The translations under genes and the position numbers were made by a program. Shown piece by piece: positions 26,801-34,413 of a DNA stretch of 64,000 bases; the stretch's first letter is position 1, and each line of letters starts with the position of its first letter. A model generated the notes under the pieces. That model had not been told where the DNA came from, searched no databases, and saw only the letters and a program-made list of their open reading frames with translations. Origin of the DNA: Palsa-892 sp035556215 (GTDB lineage Bacteria > Pseudomonadota > Alphaproteobacteria > Rhizobiales > Xanthobacteraceae); the NCBI GenBank assembly GCA_035556215.1, contig DATMFI010000043.1, positions 13,122 to 77,121 on the forward strand, in the 5' to 3' direction.

Positions 26801-27230
26801 TCTTGCGAACGCGGCCGCCAATCTTCCGGAAGCAACGCGCGAGACGATTGCGAACGAAGCGCTCAAAGTGCTCGCGCATCCCGAACTCGCGGCGCTCTTT
26901 GGCGCGGAGAGTCGCGCCGAGGCCGCCATCGCCGGCCGATGGAATGAAGGAGAAAAAACTTTTGCCGAGCTCGGCCGGGTCGATCGTTTCGCCGTCACGG
27001 CCGGCGAAGTGCTCATCGCCGATTTCAAATCCGACGCGGCTCCGCCTGGGGAAGTCACCGGCATCCCCTTCGCCTATCTCACACAGCTCGCGCGTTATCG
27101 GGCGGTGCTTGCCCGCATCTATCCCAGCAAGGCCATGCGGGCTTTCGTGGTCTGGACTGCGAATGGCGCAGTCCATGAGATACCAAAAGCCTTATTGGAC
27201 AAGGCTTTTGCCCATCTCACGGGCTCGTGA
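23805..27230 (+). CDS. addA: Double-strand break repair helicase AddA
   Basis: UvrD-type superfamily 1 helicase/nuclease subunit of AddAB. The 1141-aa product shows helicase motif I ANAGSGKTYVLAQR (28-41), motif Ia CLTFTKAAAAHMA, motif II ILIDEAQDTSPEQW, motif III VGDEKQSIFGFQGA, motif V TVHGVKGLEAPIV and motif VI LLYVALTRARDAIV, then the RecB-type nuclease site LIADFKSDAAP near the C-terminus. Coordinates overlap addB by 4 bp. trxA follows 75 bp later. Confidence 0.96.
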   Translation: MTRRPIPETTRQAQFAVSDPAASAWVSANAGSGKTYVLAQRVIRLLLRGTPPGRILCLTFTKAAAAHMANQVLKTLRSWVALDDAMLDERIVAIDGGKPSAARRAEARRLFATALETPGGLKVQTIHAFCDRVLHQFPFEAGVPAGFTVLEESLEADLLQRARADVLLEAARAPESELGRALALAVSTDSDTRLADLFDEMVRARRKLHYLLGEEGLERAERAICDGLGLAHGDSVAAAEAEILSGPFLPHSEWKAIADQLMTLKGNPKSRGEQLAKAAATSDSQIIDSYLSIFCTQKGTLRELKGFGGEDVRDTEPAVQRLIAELGRIAPLIERRRAAQAFERTCALNRLGRAIIQRYEAMKQARGALDYDDLVSKTADLLEDQAAAWVHYKLDGGIDHILIDEAQDTSPEQWKVVAQLAKEFFAGEGASERPRTIFAVGDEKQSIFGFQGADPKSFEEMQRNFRKQIEGAKQKFEPRQLDLSFRSAAGIVGAVDQVFSTPESFRGLSNKAGETHTIHTAIRSDAPALVEIWDAVPAPKSESDELGWDAPLDAERPSSAPLMLAQKIAKAVRSWLDKPQILIGDPETETPRPPNAGDIIVLVRSRGTLFDAILRELKQAGVPVAGADRMQLAEHIAVMDIAALCDALLLPSDDLALACALKSPLLGFSEDELYEIAYGRSGTLADALAAANSAKCREAAEKLARWRDDARALRPFDFLSRVLSRDRGRAQILARLGLEAADALDELLAHALAYEATETPSLAGFLVFLRRGGSQVKRDLEVESDAVRVMTVHGVKGLEAPIVLLADTASPPDSKRHHPKLMPLPDGPFVWASGDDSKAIARAREMVVQANEGEHRRLLYVALTRARDAIVVAAAENRGRIPEGSWYRLVRGALEGTGGDFVEIEDHGYGFSEKVFRWRYQPAQVPPQRALSKPETIAEPDWLRRPIAGISSRAPAAPRKDGESSTARAEARRRGVLIHRLLQELPRFPAEREKRARQYLANAAANLPEATRETIANEALKVLAHPELAALFGAESRAEAAIAGRWNEGEKTFAELGRVDRFAVTAGEVLIADFKSDAAPPGEVTGIPFAYLTQLARYRAVLARIYPSKAMRAFVVWTANGAVHEIPKALLDKAFAHLTGS

Positions 27231-27305
27231 GACATCTTGACCCAGGCGGAGCCCGTCCCTACGTTCCGCGTCTCCCGATCAATCCCTGTTTTACGAGGCT
27301 GCACC

Positions 27306-27626
27306 ATGGTTGCTCCGGTATCCGACAAATCCTTCCAGGCCGACGTTCTTGAATCCAAGGAGCCGGTGCTGGTCGACTTCTGGGCCGAGTGGTGCGGACC
27401 GTGCCGCGCCGTTGCCCCCGTGCTCGAAGAGGTCGCGGGCGAGCTCAACGGCAAACTCAAGATCGTGAAGCTCAATGTCGATGAGAATCCGGAGACAGCC
27501 GCCAAATACGGCATCCAGTCGATCCCGACCTTGATGATCTTCAAGAACGGCGAGCTGGCATCGCGCCAGATCGGTGCTTCGCCGAAGGCGAAGATCGTGC
27601 AGTGGATCAATACTGCCGTCGCTTAA
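27306..27626 (+). CDS. trxA: Thioredoxin
   Basis: Small thiol-disulfide reductase reduced by TrxB. The 106-aa product contains the redox site WAEWCGPCRAV (C30 and C33) and the cis-proline loop SIPTLMIFKNGE, with the DEN element KLNVDENPETA. Length is canonical. The ATG at 27306 was preferred to an upstream in-frame codon because thioredoxins begin shortly before this helix. Last gene of the plus-strand run; it converges on folC with a 19-bp gap. Confidence 0.96.
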   Translation: MVAPVSDKSFQADVLESKEPVLVDFWAEWCGPCRAVAPVLEEVAGELNGKLKIVKLNVDENPETAAKYGIQSIPTLMIFKNGELASRQIGASPKAKIVQWINTAVA

Positions 27627-27645
27627 ACTTTACGCATAGTCTTGA

Positions 27646-28983
27646 TTACGTCGGCGGCGTGCCGTTCAACTCGAGCACTTCGCCTGCGAGATAGAGCGAT
27701 CCGGTAATCAGAACGCGCGGCGGCGCTTCCCAGGGAAGCGCCGCTATTTTTTTCAGCGCATCCTCGATCCCCGAAGCCGCCGTCGCCTCGAGGCCTGCAT
27801 GCGCGGCCGCACCGGCGATGTCTTCCGGTTTGCGTGAGGCCTCACCCGGCACCGGCACCGCGAACAGTGCGCGCGCCATGCCGGTGAAACAGGCAAGGAA
27901 ACCTTCCGAATCCTTGGTCGTCAGCATGCCGGCAATCAGCACCAGCGGGCGCGAAACACGATCTTCAAGCTCCGCGAGCGCTGCCGTTACGGCCATGCCG
28001 CCCGCTACGTTATGGCCGCCGTCGAGCCAGAGCTCGGCGCCCTCCGGCAGGAGACGAATGAGTTTGCCCGTCCCCAGCCGCTGCATCCGCGCCGGCCAGT
28101 CGGCGCGCTGCAAACCTTCTTCATAGGCCGAAACCGGAATTTCCAGATGATCAAGCGCGCGCAGCGTTGCAATCGCCGTGCCCGCGTTTTCGATTTGATG
28201 CCTGCCGATCAGACGCGGCCGCGGCAGGTCGAGAAGGCCGTTGTCGTCGGAATAGACGAGCCGGCCGCTCTCCTCATGGGCATGCCATTCCTGACCCGAG
28301 ATAAAGGTTTTGACGCCGAGCTTGCGCGCGGTGCGCTCCAGCACCTCGAGCGGCACGGTTTCCTGCCGCGCGAAGATCGCAGGTGCGCCGCGTTTCAGGA
28401 TGCCCGCCTTCTCACCGGCGATAACTTCAAGCGTGGCGCCGAGATGCTCGGTATGATCCATTGAAATCGGCGTGATGACCGACGCGACCGGCCGCTCGAC
28501 GACATTGGTGGCGTCCAGCCGGCCGCCGAGGCCGGTTTCGAGCAGCAGCATATCGGCCGGTTCCCGCGCGAACAGCAAAAACCCTGCCGCCGTGGTGATT
28601 TCGAAGAAGGTGATCGGATCGCCGGCGTTTGCCTGCTCAGCGGCCGTAAGCGCCTCGAACAGCCGCCGGTCGTCGACAATGACGCTGCCGCCGGCATGTG
28701 CGAGGCGAATGCGCTCATGGAAACGGACAAGGCTCGGCGAAGTGTAAACATGCACGCCCTTGCCGGCCGCCTCCAGCATCGCGCGCAGGAAAGTGACGGT
28801 CGAGCCCTTGCCGTTGGTGCCGGCGACATGGATCGTCGGCGGCAACCGCTTCTCGGGATTGCCGAGCCGGTCCAGCAGCCGCTGCAGCCGGCCGAGCGAC
28901 AGATCGATCTTTTTGGGATGCAGCGCGCCGAGCCGTTCGATCAGGGCATCGGTGGGATTGTTCGCGCCCGCCGCGGGGCTCAC
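27646..28983 (-). CDS. folC: Bifunctional folylpolyglutamate synthase / dihydrofolate synthase
   Basis: Mur-ligase-fold enzyme that adds glutamate to dihydropteroate and to folates. The 445-aa product has the P-loop VAGTNGKGSTVTFLRAML, the metal/substrate loop TSPSLVRFHERIR, VITPISMDHTEHLG and GGHNVAGG. The start is taken as the GTG at 28983, inside the ATGTGA that ends accD, giving a coupled accD-folC pair. The longer upstream frame overlaps accD and is not needed. Confidence 0.94.
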   Translation of the reverse strand: MSPAAGANNPTDALIERLGALHPKKIDLSLGRLQRLLDRLGNPEKRLPPTIHVAGTNGKGSTVTFLRAMLEAAGKGVHVYTSPSLVRFHERIRLAHAGGSVIVDDRRLFEALTAAEQANAGDPITFFEITTAAGFLLFAREPADMLLLETGLGGRLDATNVVERPVASVITPISMDHTEHLGATLEVIAGEKAGILKRGAPAIFARQETVPLEVLERTARKLGVKTFISGQEWHAHEESGRLVYSDDNGLLDLPRPRLIGRHQIENAGTAIATLRALDHLEIPVSAYEEGLQRADWPARMQRLGTGKLIRLLPEGAELWLDGGHNVAGGMAVTAALAELEDRVSRPLVLIAGMLTTKDSEGFLACFTGMARALFAVPVPGEASRKPEDIAGAAAHAGLEATAASGIEDALKKIAALPWEAPPRVLITGSLYLAGEVLELNGTPPT

Positions 28984-29876
28984 ATCGCGCTCGCAGGGGC
29001 GGGCAGTTGCGCGGCCGCACCGCGCGCAGGCGCTCGCGTCAGCAGCCCGCACAAGCGCGCCAGCGTCGCGCGCATGTCGTGGCGGTGCACGACCATATCG
29101 ACCATGCCGTGATCGCGGAGATATTCGGCCCGCTGGAAACCCTCGGGCAGTTTCTCGCGTATCGTCTGTTCGATGACGCGCGGCCCGGCAAAGCCGATCA
29201 GCGCGCCGGGCTCGGCAATGTGCACATCACCCAGCATCGCGTAGGAAGCGGTGACGCCGCCCGTCGTCGGATTGGTCAGCACGACGATGTAGGGCTTGCC
29301 GGCTTCGCGCAGCTTCTGCACCGCGACGGTGGTGCGCGGCAATTGCATCAGCGACAGGATGCCCTCCTGCATGCGCGCGCCGCCCGATGCCGCGAACAGA
29401 ATGAACGGTGTCTGTTTTTCCATCGCCGTTTCGAGGCCTTTCACGACCGCTTCGCCGGCAGCCATGCCGAGCGAGCCGCCCATGAAATCGAAATCCTGCA
29501 CGCCGATCACCACCGGCAGGCCGTCGAGCTTGCCGTAACCGAGCTTGATCGCATCCTTCATGCCGGTCTTGGCGCGCGCATCCCTCAAGCGGTCCTGATA
29601 TTTGCGCTCGTCGCGGAATTTCAGCGGATCGACCGCGACATCAGGCACCGCGATGTCGAGCCAGGTCTCGCCGTCGAACATCGACTTCAGGCGCGCGGCG
29701 GCGCTCATCCGCATGTGATAGTTCGAGCTGGGGATGACCCACTGGTTCGCCTCGACGTCTTTATGAAAGACGAGCTGGCCGGTATCGGGGCACTTGATCC
29801 AGAGATTTTCCGGCACGTCCTTGCGCGCGAGCAGCGAGCGGATTTTCGGACGGACAACGTTGGTGATCCAGTTCAT
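28980..29876 (-). CDS. accD: Acetyl-CoA carboxylase carboxyltransferase subunit beta
   Basis: With AccA forms the carboxyltransferase that makes malonyl-CoA. The 298-aa product has the crotonase-like carboxyltransferase core: GGSLGMAAGEAVVKGLE, ASGGARMQEGILSLMQ, TNPTTGGVTASYAMLGD and GPRVIEQTI. The N-terminal region equivalent to the four-Cys zinc ribbon of E. coli AccD keeps only one cysteine (LWIKCPDTG, C29), so no zinc site should form. It lies between trpA (85 bp upstream) and folC (overlapping), a common alphaproteobacterial order. Confidence 0.95.
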   Translation of the reverse strand: MNWITNVVRPKIRSLLARKDVPENLWIKCPDTGQLVFHKDVEANQWVIPSSNYHMRMSAAARLKSMFDGETWLDIAVPDVAVDPLKFRDERKYQDRLRDARAKTGMKDAIKLGYGKLDGLPVVIGVQDFDFMGGSLGMAAGEAVVKGLETAMEKQTPFILFAASGGARMQEGILSLMQLPRTTVAVQKLREAGKPYIVVLTNPTTGGVTASYAMLGDVHIAEPGALIGFAGPRVIEQTIREKLPEGFQRAEYLRDHGMVDMVVHRHDMRATLARLCGLLTRAPARGAAAQLPAPASAM

Positions 29877-29961
29877 GACAGCCTTCGCGAGATTTCAGCT
29901 CATCCATAAGCGTTTTAACGCCTCGCCGGAAGGCGCTGTTTTTCGCTTGTTTAACAGTAGC

Positions 29962-30801
29962 TTATTCAGCCGCCGCGCGGCGGGCCGAGCGCACGCCGCC
30001 ACTCAAGGCGGAGACAAGATCGGTAACAGCGCTCAGCGTTTTTTTCGTGGCGCGGCCGTCGCCATCGAGACTCTTGCGAATCTCCTCAACCAGCGCCGAG
30101 CCAACCACCACGGCATCGGCACCGGCAGCGATGGCGCGGGCGTCGTCCGCCGTCCGGATGCCGAAACCCACGGCGACCGGCAGCTTGGTGTGGCGCTTGA
30201 TGCGCGCCACCGCCGCGGTGACGCGATCAGCCTCGGGTGCCGCGGCGCCGGTGATGCCAGTGATCGAAACGTAATAGACGAAACCCGAAGTATTCCTGAG
30301 AACCGCGGGTAACCGCCGATCGTCGGTCGTCGGCGTCGCGAGCCGGATGAAGGCGATGCCCGCGTTGAGCGCCGGGATGCAAAGCTCGTCATCTTCCTCG
30401 GGCGGCAGATCCACGACGATCAGGCCATCGACGCCCGCGTCCTTCGCATCCTTCAGAAACCGGTCGACACCGTAGATGTAGATCGGGTTGTAGTAACCCA
30501 TCAGGATCAGCGGCGTATCCTTGTCCCCCGTGCGGAATTCGCGCACCAGCGCTAGCGTCTTCTTCACCGTCGCGCCTGCTTTCAGCGCGCGCTGCGAGGA
30601 TGCCTGCACCGCCGGGCCGTCGGCCATCGGATCGGTGAACGGCATGCCGAGCTCGATCAGATCGGCGCCCGCTTTGGGCAGCGCCTTGACGATCGCCAGC
30701 GACGTGTCGAAGTCGGGATCGATCGCGGTGAGGAATGTGACGAGCCCCGCGCGGCCTTGCTGCGCGAGCGCTGCGAAACGCTGTTCGATACGGGCGGTCA
30801 T
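29962..30801 (-). CDS. trpA: Tryptophan synthase alpha chain
   Basis: Cleaves indole-3-glycerol phosphate to indole and glyceraldehyde 3-phosphate, passing indole to TrpB. The 279-aa product shows the catalytic Glu in LIELGMPFTDPMADGP, catalytic Asp in IVVDLPPEED, YYVSITGITGA and the phosphate-binding VGFGIRTADDA and VVVGSALVEEI. The ATG at 30801 overlaps the trpB stop (ATGA); an upstream in-frame extension lies within trpB. Third gene of trpF-trpB-trpA. Confidence 0.96.
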   Translation of the reverse strand: MTARIEQRFAALAQQGRAGLVTFLTAIDPDFDTSLAIVKALPKAGADLIELGMPFTDPMADGPAVQASSQRALKAGATVKKTLALVREFRTGDKDTPLILMGYYNPIYIYGVDRFLKDAKDAGVDGLIVVDLPPEEDDELCIPALNAGIAFIRLATPTTDDRRLPAVLRNTSGFVYYVSITGITGAAAPEADRVTAAVARIKRHTKLPVAVGFGIRTADDARAIAAGADAVVVGSALVEEIRKSLDGDGRATKKTLSAVTDLVSALSGGVRSARRAAAE

Positions 30802-32030
30802 TGCTTGAGACTCGGCTTGCGGCTCGCGAGATAAGTTGCAACCGAATCGAGATCCTTGTCGCCGCGTCCGGAAAGATTGACGACGACCAGATGATCCTTC
30901 GGCTTGCCGGCGGCGACATCCTTCAGCCGCGCGAGCGCATGCGCGCTCTCCAACGCCGGAATGATGCCCTCGAGCTTGCTGCACAGCTCCAACGCCGCCA
31001 CGGCTTCGTCATCCGTCGCCGACAGGAAATTGACGCGGCCGATATCGTGCAGCCAGGCGTGCTCGGGGCCGATGCCCGGATAATCGAGGCCCGCCGAGAT
31101 CGAATGCGCTTCGGCGATCTGCCCGTCGTCATCCATCAGGAGATAGGTCCGGTTGCCGTGCAGAACGCCCGGGCGGCCGCCGGCGACCGAAGCCGCGTGC
31201 TGTTTATCGAGACCGTGGCCCGCCGCCTCGACGCCATAGATCGCAACGCCCGGATCGTCGAGGAACGGGTGGAAAAGGCCCATGGCATTGGAGCCGCCGC
31301 CGATGCAGGCCAGAAGCGAATCCGGCAGGCGGCCTTCGGCCGCCATCATCTGCTCGCGCGTCTCGTTGCCGATCACGCACTGAAAGTCGCGGACCATCGC
31401 GGGATAAGGATGCGGGCCTGCAACCGTGCCGATGCAATAGAAGGTGTCGGCGACGTTGGTGACCCAGTCGCGCAGCGCCTCGTTCATGGCGTCCTTGAGC
31501 GTATTCGAGCCCGACGTCACGGGCTTCACTTCCGCTCCCAGCATGCGCATGCGCAGCACGTTGGGCTTTTGCCGCTCGACATCGAGGGCGCCCATATAGA
31601 CGACGCAAGGCAGGCCGAACTTCGCGCACAGCGTCGCGGTCGCAACGCCGTGCATGCCCGCGCCGGTCTCGGCGATGATGCGCTTCTTGCCCATGCGCTT
31701 TGCCAGCATGATCTGGCCGAGCACGTTGTTCACTTTATGCGCGCCGGTGTGATTGAGATCTTCGCGCTTGAGATAAATTTTGGCGCCGCCGAAATGCGCG
31801 GTCATGCGTTCGGCAAAATAAAGCGGCGACGGACGGCCGACGTAATGCGCGAGATAGCCGTCCATCTCCTTCTGGAAGGACGGGTCGGCTTTGGCATCGT
31901 TGTATGCCTTCTCGAGATCGAGCACGAGCGGCATCAGGGTCTCGGCGACGAAGCGGCCGCCGAAAATGCCGAAATGCCCGTGCTCGTCGGGGCCGAGACG
32001 CAAACTATTGGGCCGCGTAGGCGCGCTCAC
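30798..32030 (-). CDS. trpB: Tryptophan synthase beta chain
   Basis: PLP enzyme that condenses indole with serine. The 410-aa product carries the PLP lysine in HTGAHKVNN (K99), AETGAGMHGVATAT, the phosphate loop CIGGGSNAMG and the catalytic Glu in the AETGAG segment. The start is GTG at 32030, overlapping the trpF stop (GTGA). TrpB1-type length and the adjacent trpA indicate the standard alpha-dependent enzyme. Confidence 0.97.
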   Translation of the reverse strand: MSAPTRPNSLRLGPDEHGHFGIFGGRFVAETLMPLVLDLEKAYNDAKADPSFQKEMDGYLAHYVGRPSPLYFAERMTAHFGGAKIYLKREDLNHTGAHKVNNVLGQIMLAKRMGKKRIIAETGAGMHGVATATLCAKFGLPCVVYMGALDVERQKPNVLRMRMLGAEVKPVTSGSNTLKDAMNEALRDWVTNVADTFYCIGTVAGPHPYPAMVRDFQCVIGNETREQMMAAEGRLPDSLLACIGGGSNAMGLFHPFLDDPGVAIYGVEAAGHGLDKQHAASVAGGRPGVLHGNRTYLLMDDDGQIAEAHSISAGLDYPGIGPEHAWLHDIGRVNFLSATDDEAVAALELCSKLEGIIPALESAHALARLKDVAAGKPKDHLVVVNLSGRGDKDLDSVATYLASRKPSLKQ

Positions 32031-32692
32031 GAAACTTTCTCCTGCAATGCTTGCGCGGCAGCGCGCGCGTTCGTGACGAATGAGTCGATCTTGGCCGCGT
32101 TCTTCACGCCGGGCGCGTCCTCGACGCCTGACGAAACATCGACGCCGCCGGGACGTACGATGCGGATCGCTTCGGCGACATTACCGGGCGTGAGCCCGCC
32201 GGAGAGCATCATCGGCTTCTTGCGCGAAACTTTCGCAAGCAAGGTCCAGTCGAAAACGCGGCCGTGGCCGCCGGGCCGGTCGGCATCTTTCGGCGGTTTC
32301 GCATCGTAAAGAATGCGGTCGGCGACGGCTTCATAGGCCGGCACTAGCGCCAGATCATCGGCGGAAGATACCGCGAGCGCCTTCATCACCGGCTTGCCGA
32401 AACAGGCGCGAATATCGGCGACGCGCTGCGGCGTTTCCCGGCCATGCAATTGCAGGAGATCAGGGTTCACGCGGCTTACGACATCGCGGATGAACTCGTC
32501 CTCGGCATCGACGAGAAGCGCAGCGATCCCCGCGCGGTCGCGTGCAATCGCGGCAAGGTCGGCGCCGCCGAGCGGCGTCACGGCGCGCGGGCTTGGCGGG
32601 AAAAAGACGAGGCCAACGAAGTCCGCGCGCGCTGAAAGCGCGGCGTTCATCGCTGCCAAGTCCTTGATTCCGCAGATTTTGACCTCAACCAT
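32027..32692 (-). CDS. trpF: Phosphoribosylanthranilate isomerase
   Basis: Single-domain TIM barrel that carries out the Amadori rearrangement in tryptophan synthesis. The 221-aa product begins MVEVKICGIKDL, with the catalytic Cys in KICG, then FVGLVFFPPSPRAV, LLQLHGRETP, DAKPP and the phosphate loop LSGGLTPGNVAEAI, DVSSGVED. The ATG at 32692 was chosen because the motif starts there. The start overlaps the 3' end of the upstream cyclodeaminase-family gene by 8 bp. Confidence 0.95.
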   Translation of the reverse strand: MVEVKICGIKDLAAMNAALSARADFVGLVFFPPSPRAVTPLGGADLAAIARDRAGIAALLVDAEDEFIRDVVSRVNPDLLQLHGRETPQRVADIRACFGKPVMKALAVSSADDLALVPAYEAVADRILYDAKPPKDADRPGGHGRVFDWTLLAKVSRKKPMMLSGGLTPGNVAEAIRIVRPGGVDVSSGVEDAPGVKNAAKIDSFVTNARAAAQALQEKVS

Positions 32693-33677
32693 GCCCGTTC
32701 GATGGCACGGCGCGGCCCATCTTGTCCACCGCTTCGGCGGGCGCCAGTTTTTCCCACAGGAGGGCCGCCGCCGCGAGGTCCTCGATCGCCGTTCCCACCG
32801 ACTTGAACAGGGTAATCTCGCCAGCGCCTTCCCTGCCCCCCGCCTCGCCGCTGCAGAGCCCGGCGAGATCGCCGCGGATATTCCCGGCGCGCAATATGCC
32901 GCAGGCCACCGGCCCGGCGAGATCGCCCGCCTCCGCGATCGCGGCGCGCGTATCGACGTAAACGTGGGCGCGGGCAAGCGCCGCATCGTCGGCTTCGCGC
33001 ATTGCCGGCGTGAAGCCGCCGACGAGATCGAGGTGCGCGCCCGCTTTCAGCCAGCCGCCTTTAATGAGCGGTTCGGTCGAGAGCGTCGCGCAGGAAATGA
33101 TATCCGCCGCGCGCGCGGCCGCTTCGAGATCGGTCACGGCTTCGGCGTTGAAGCCCCCGGCGCGCAGTGCCGCCGCGAGCTTTTCGGCGCGCTCAGGCGT
33201 GCGGTTCCAGATCGCAATGTCGCGGATCGGCCGGACGCCGGCATGAGCCCGCGCGAGATAGGGCGGCAAGGAGCCCGCGCCGACGATCAACAACCGGCTC
33301 GCATCGGTGCGCGAAAGATAACGCGACGCAAGTGCCGAGGCCGCCGCCGTCCGCCAAACGGTGAGCGCGTGGCCGTCGAAGCCGGCGAGCGGAAAGCCGG
33401 TCTCGCCCGACATCAGGAAATAGGTCGCCGTCGTGCTGGCGAGGCCGCGTGTGGTGTTATCCGGATAGACGGTGAGTATTTTCACGCCGAGGAAGCGCTC
33501 GCTTCGAGCGTTCGTCCAGGCCGGCATCAGCAGCAACGAGTTGCGCTCATCGCCGGCAATGGCATGGCGATGGCGAAGCGGCGCCTCGATGCCGCCGCGG
33601 AACGCGCGCGACAGCGCTTCGATCAGGCGCGGGAAATCAAGCGCCGCGTCGATTTCTTCAGCGGTGATAAAACGCAT
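32685..33677 (-). CDS. Ornithine cyclodeaminase / mu-crystallin family NAD(P)-binding protein
   Basis: The 330-aa protein matches the OCD/mu-crystallin fold: N-terminal strand region with RHRHAIAGDERNSLLLMPAW and GVKILTVYPDN, then a Rossmann domain with LLIVGAGSLPPYLARAH and ADIISCATLSTEPLI. Members include ornithine cyclodeaminase, alanine dehydrogenase and imine reductases; the substrate cannot be told from sequence. It overlaps trpF by 8 bp and so is probably cotranscribed with the trp genes, though no link to tryptophan synthesis is known to me. Confidence 0.85.
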   Translation of the reverse strand: MRFITAEEIDAALDFPRLIEALSRAFRGGIEAPLRHRHAIAGDERNSLLLMPAWTNARSERFLGVKILTVYPDNTTRGLASTTATYFLMSGETGFPLAGFDGHALTVWRTAAASALASRYLSRTDASRLLIVGAGSLPPYLARAHAGVRPIRDIAIWNRTPERAEKLAAALRAGGFNAEAVTDLEAAARAADIISCATLSTEPLIKGGWLKAGAHLDLVGGFTPAMREADDAALARAHVYVDTRAAIAEAGDLAGPVACGILRAGNIRGDLAGLCSGEAGGREGAGEITLFKSVGTAIEDLAAAALLWEKLAPAEAVDKMGRAVPSNGHG

Positions 33678-33680
33678 AGG

Positions 33681-34037
33681 TCAGGATGGCGGTGCAAGCG
33701 GCGGGAATTCGGGCTGCAAGGCTTCCGGCTGCAAGGCCTCGCGGGCACGGCGCTCGCGCGCGGCTTCCATTTTATGATGTTCGGCCTCTTCTTCGGCTCG
33801 CCGTACGGCGCGCCACATCTTGTAGCGATGCGAAAGCGAAGCCAGCCCGCCGATCAGAAGGCCGATGATGGTGCAGCCGATCATCACCAGAAAAAGCGGC
33901 GCGGAGAACGCGAGTGCGGAGTTCTCGCCGGAGAACGGATCGAGCGAAACGACGACAGGCGCGCGATTGGCCACCGCGAACAACACGACGAGGGCCCCGA
34001 GCGGAACGAGAACGATCCAGAACAGGAGTCTGTGCAT
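33681..34037 (-). CDS. LapA-domain (DUF1049) membrane protein
   Basis: The 118-aa protein has two hydrophobic helices (about residues 4-24 and 44-68, the second rich in Gly and Ile) followed by a cytoplasmic basic/acidic coiled tail (RAVRRAEEEAEHHK) and a Pro-rich end. This is the layout of LapA/YciS-type proteins, linked in E. coli to lipopolysaccharide assembly through LapB. The ATG at 34037 is preceded in frame by a TTG. It lies between ihfB and the cyclodeaminase-family gene, 3 bp from the latter. The tail holds a near-perfect EALQP duplication. Confidence 0.8.
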   Translation of the reverse strand: MHRLLFWIVLVPLGALVVLFAVANRAPVVVSLDPFSGENSALAFSAPLFLVMIGCTIIGLLIGGLASLSHRYKMWRAVRRAEEEAEHHKMEAARERRAREALQPEALQPEFPPLAPPS

Positions 34038-34062
34038 CAAGGAAGACTCCGCTTACGGAAGA

Positions 34063-34350
34063 TCAGCGCTGCGGTTCGTTCAACCGATCGCGCATTTCCT
34101 TGCCGGTCTTGAAATAAGGAACGACCTTTTCCGAAACATTGACCTGCGCGCCGGTGCGCGGGTTGCGCCCCATGCGGGCCGGGCGCGCCTTCACCGAAAA
34201 GGCGCCGAAACCTCTGAGCTCGACGCGGTCGCCGCGGGCAAGCGCCATGGTGATCTCATCAAGAATTGCCTCGATGATGTTCTCAACGTCGCGCTGATAG
34301 AGATGCGGATTGGCTTCGGCGATCTTCTGAACGAGTTCTGATTTGATCAT
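34063..34350 (-). CDS. ihfB: Integration host factor subunit beta
   Basis: DNA-bending nucleoid protein of the HU/IHF family. The 95-aa product begins MIKSELVQKIAEANPHLYQ and has VELRGFGAFSVKARPARMGRNPRTGAQV, the beta-arm with the intercalating proline (shown in parts in this entry's motif GRNPRTG). The N-terminal sequence and neighbours (rpsA and sppA upstream) fit IhfB rather than HU. It is followed by the lapA-like gene after 25 bp. Confidence 0.94.
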   Translation of the reverse strand: MIKSELVQKIAEANPHLYQRDVENIIEAILDEITMALARGDRVELRGFGAFSVKARPARMGRNPRTGAQVNVSEKVVPYFKTGKEMRDRLNEPQR

Positions 34351-34413
34351 CGGTGGTGGCGGCCTCGGAGCGAAAATCTCGAATAATCAAAAAGACTTGA
34401 GCGGGTTCTAGCC

